This document shows, piece by piece, positions 62,703 to 64,000 of a stretch of 64,000 nucleotides of DNA. Origin of the DNA: Thiocapsa roseopersicina (GTDB lineage: Bacteria; Pseudomonadota; Gammaproteobacteria; Chromatiales; Chromatiaceae); contig NZ_FNNZ01000001.1 in assembly GCF_900106925.1 (NCBI RefSeq), positions 248,001 through 312,000 of the forward strand, read 5' to 3'. Position numbers and translations under genes: made by a program. Position 1 is the first letter of the stretch. Each line of letters begins with the position of its first letter. A model generated the notes under the pieces. That model searched no databases, had not been told where the DNA came from, and saw only the letters and a list, made by a program, of their open reading frames with translations.

Positions 62703-64000
62703 ATGTCGAACGTCCATCCGTCCCCGACCGGCCATGCCAACCGTCTGGCCGCGACCACCAGCCCCTATCTCCGTCAGCACGCACACAACCCCGTGGACTG
62801 GTGGCCTTGGTGCGAGGAGGCGCTTGCCCTGGCGCGCGAGACGGATCGGCCGATCCTGCTCTCGATCGGCTATTCGGCGTGCCACTGGTGCCACGTGATG
62901 GCCCACGAATCTTTCGAGGACCCCGGTACAGCGGAGCTGATGAACCGGCTCTTCGTCAACATCAAGGTCGACCGGGAAGAGCGACCCGACCTCGACAAGA
63001 TCTATCAGACCGCACACCAGCTGCTCGCGCGACGCCCCGGCGGTTGGCCGCTCACGGTGTTTCTGATGCCGGCCGATCAGAGACCCTTCTTCGCCGGGAC
63101 CTATTTCCCGCGCGAGCCGCGTCACGGCCTTCCGGCATTCAAGCAGCTCATGCAGGGCATCGAGCGGGCCTACCGCGAGCAAAAGACGGCGATCGAGTCG
63201 CAAAACGAAAGCCTGATGGCGGCCCTTGCCGAGCTGGAGCCGCGCGCCTCGGATGCGCTGCCTGAACGCTCGGTGATCGATGCGGCCCTGCAACAGCTCG
63301 ACGAGAGCTTCGATCCCGAGCACGGCGGATTCGGCGATGCGCCCAAGTTTCCGCATCCGACCAATCTGGAGCTTCTGCTCCGTCACGCGACCGACGCTTC
63401 CCAGGCCGGCGCTCCCGATCGGTCGGCACTCGAGAAGGCCGTTTGGACGCTGGAGCGCATGGTGCGCGGCGGACTGACGGACCAGCTCGGCGGGGGCTTC
63501 TATCGCTATTCGGTCGATACGCGCTGGATGATCCCGCACTTCGAGAAGATGCTCTACGACAACGGTCCGCTCCTCGCACTCTGCTGCGATGCCTTCTCCG
63601 TGACTGAGGATCCGCTGTTTCGGGATGCGGCCGTCATGACCGCGGACTGGGTGTTGCGCGAGATGCAGTCGCCGGAGGGCGGCTATTGGTCCAGCCTGGA
63701 CGCCGACAGCGAGGGGGAGGAAGGCAGCTTCTATGTCTGGAATCGCGACGAGATCCAGGCCCTGCTCGCCCCCGCCGAATTTGCCCCCTTCGCCGCCGTT
63801 TACGGTCTGGACCGCCCGGCCAACTTCGAAGGGCGCTGGCATCTGCACGGTTACCGTACCCCGGAGGCCGTCGCCGGCGACCTCGGCCTGGAGCCGGCGC
63901 GGGTGCAGGCCCTGCTCGCAGCCGCCCGCGCAACCCTCTATGTGACGCGCGAGCGCCGCGTTCGCCCCGGCCGGGACGAGAAGGTCCTGACCGCTTGGAA
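62703..64000 (+). CDS. Thioredoxin-domain protein, YyaL/SPATA20-like (3' end cut)
   Basis: At least 432 residues without stop before the window edge. The N-terminus is [20 protein letters not shown] then [15 protein letters not shown]; the thioredoxin-like [20 protein letters not shown] contains CHWC. A glycosidase-like (six-hairpin) domain follows ([40 protein letters not shown]). Full family members are about 680 residues. GGAGGATCAGCC before the ATG is a good ribosome site. Function of the family is unclear. Confidence 0.93.
   Translation, partial: MSNVHPSPTGHANRLAATTSPYLRQHAHNPVDWWPWCEEALALARETDRPILLSIGYSACHWCHVMAHESFEDPGTAELMNRLFVNIKVDREERPDLDKIYQTAHQLLARRPGGWPLTVFLMPADQRPFFAGTYFPREPRHGLPAFKQLMQGIERAYREQKTAIESQNESLMAALAELEPRASDALPERSVIDAALQQLDESFDPEHGGFGDAPKFPHPTNLELLLRHATDASQAGAPDRSALEKAVWTLERMVRGGLTDQLGGGFYRYSVDTRWMIPHFEKMLYDNGPLLALCCDAFSVTEDPLFRDAAVMTADWVLREMQSPEGGYWSSLDADSEGEEGSFYVWNRDEIQALLAPAEFAPFAAVYGLDRPANFEGRWHLHGYRTPEAVAGDLGLEPARVQALLAAARATLYVTRERRVRPGRDEKVLTAW

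Overview
The window is 64 kb of GC-rich DNA from a gammaproteobacterium. The gene order ffs–dnaX–ybaB–recR, the minCDE operon, the EPS genes, a diheme cytochrome c and the very dense palindromic repeats all resemble purple sulfur bacteria (Chromatiales, Chromatiaceae, e.g. Thiocapsa/Thiocystis relatives). That assignment is an inference from style and gene content; no rRNA or photosynthesis gene is present to prove it.

Layout. (1) 1–16.7 kb: an exopolysaccharide/capsule locus with two GT2 glycosyltransferases, a Wza-like export lipoprotein, a Wzc-like chain-length regulator/tyrosine kinase with a repeat-made tyrosine tail, a TPR protein, an O-antigen-ligase/polymerase-type membrane protein, a PHP-type tyrosine phosphatase, an HtrA-like lipoprotein and UDP-glucuronate decarboxylase. 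A FecR-like secreted protein and a divergent pair (SPOR-domain protein / J-domain membrane protein) sit inside it. (2) 16.7–22.7 kb: a toxin–antitoxin island mixing intact modules (Phd/PIN, HigBA-type, VapBC-type) with decayed ones (HicB-like fragment, MNT with truncated HEPN, BrnA with a fossil BrnT), interleaved with palindromic repeats and a third GT2 gene. (3) 23–28 kb: a beta-CASP metallo-beta-lactamase and a large class I ribonucleotide reductase alpha subunit preceded by two NrdR boxes. (4) 28–38 kb: an intact REP-associated transposase (RAYT), a CBS protein, a diheme cytochrome c, an ODP-type diiron/diguanylate cyclase fusion and an RND efflux operon. (5) 38–46 kb: an Atm1-type ABC exporter overlapping a NarX/NarL-type two-component system, then rhodanese, YkgJ, LpxH, cyclophilin and CysS. 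(6) 46–51.5 kb: lipoproteins, an FAH-family hydrolase, a periplasmic coiled-coil protein and an AraC regulator. (7) 51.6–54.2 kb: a short tightly coupled set made of a small hydrophobic-tail peptide with an out-of-frame duplicated tail, a PqqD–HprK-like kinase fusion and an NTP_transf_5 nucleotidyltransferase, resembling RiPP/HPr-rel-A type systems. (8) 54.3–64 kb: 4.5S RNA, dnaX, ybaB, recR, HIT protein, minCDE, L,D-transpeptidase, RlmI-type methyltransferase and a truncated thioredoxin-domain protein.

At least seven dispersed repeat families are visible. I label them R1 (palindrome with core CTCCCACGCGGAGCGTGGGAG), R2 (GTAGGGGCGACT-AGTCGCCCCTAC), R3 (long inverted repeat starting GTAGGATGGGTAGAGCG), R4 (about 70 bp, GTTGTGCTGACGGTAGGAG), R5 (about 195 bp, TTAAACCGCG ends with an AT-rich internal hairpin), R6 (GTCGGGTTAGCGCAGCGTAG / GTTGGGCACGCTGCGC) and R7 (CGACAACGACAAC hairpins, one within a 123-bp MITE-like unit). 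R1 is associated with the RAYT gene. R2 provides the stop codon of five genes in this window. The most promising poorly described items are the 51.6–54.2 kb peptide/kinase/nucleotidyltransferase set, R2 acting at gene ends, the R5 element and the ODP–GGDEF protein.
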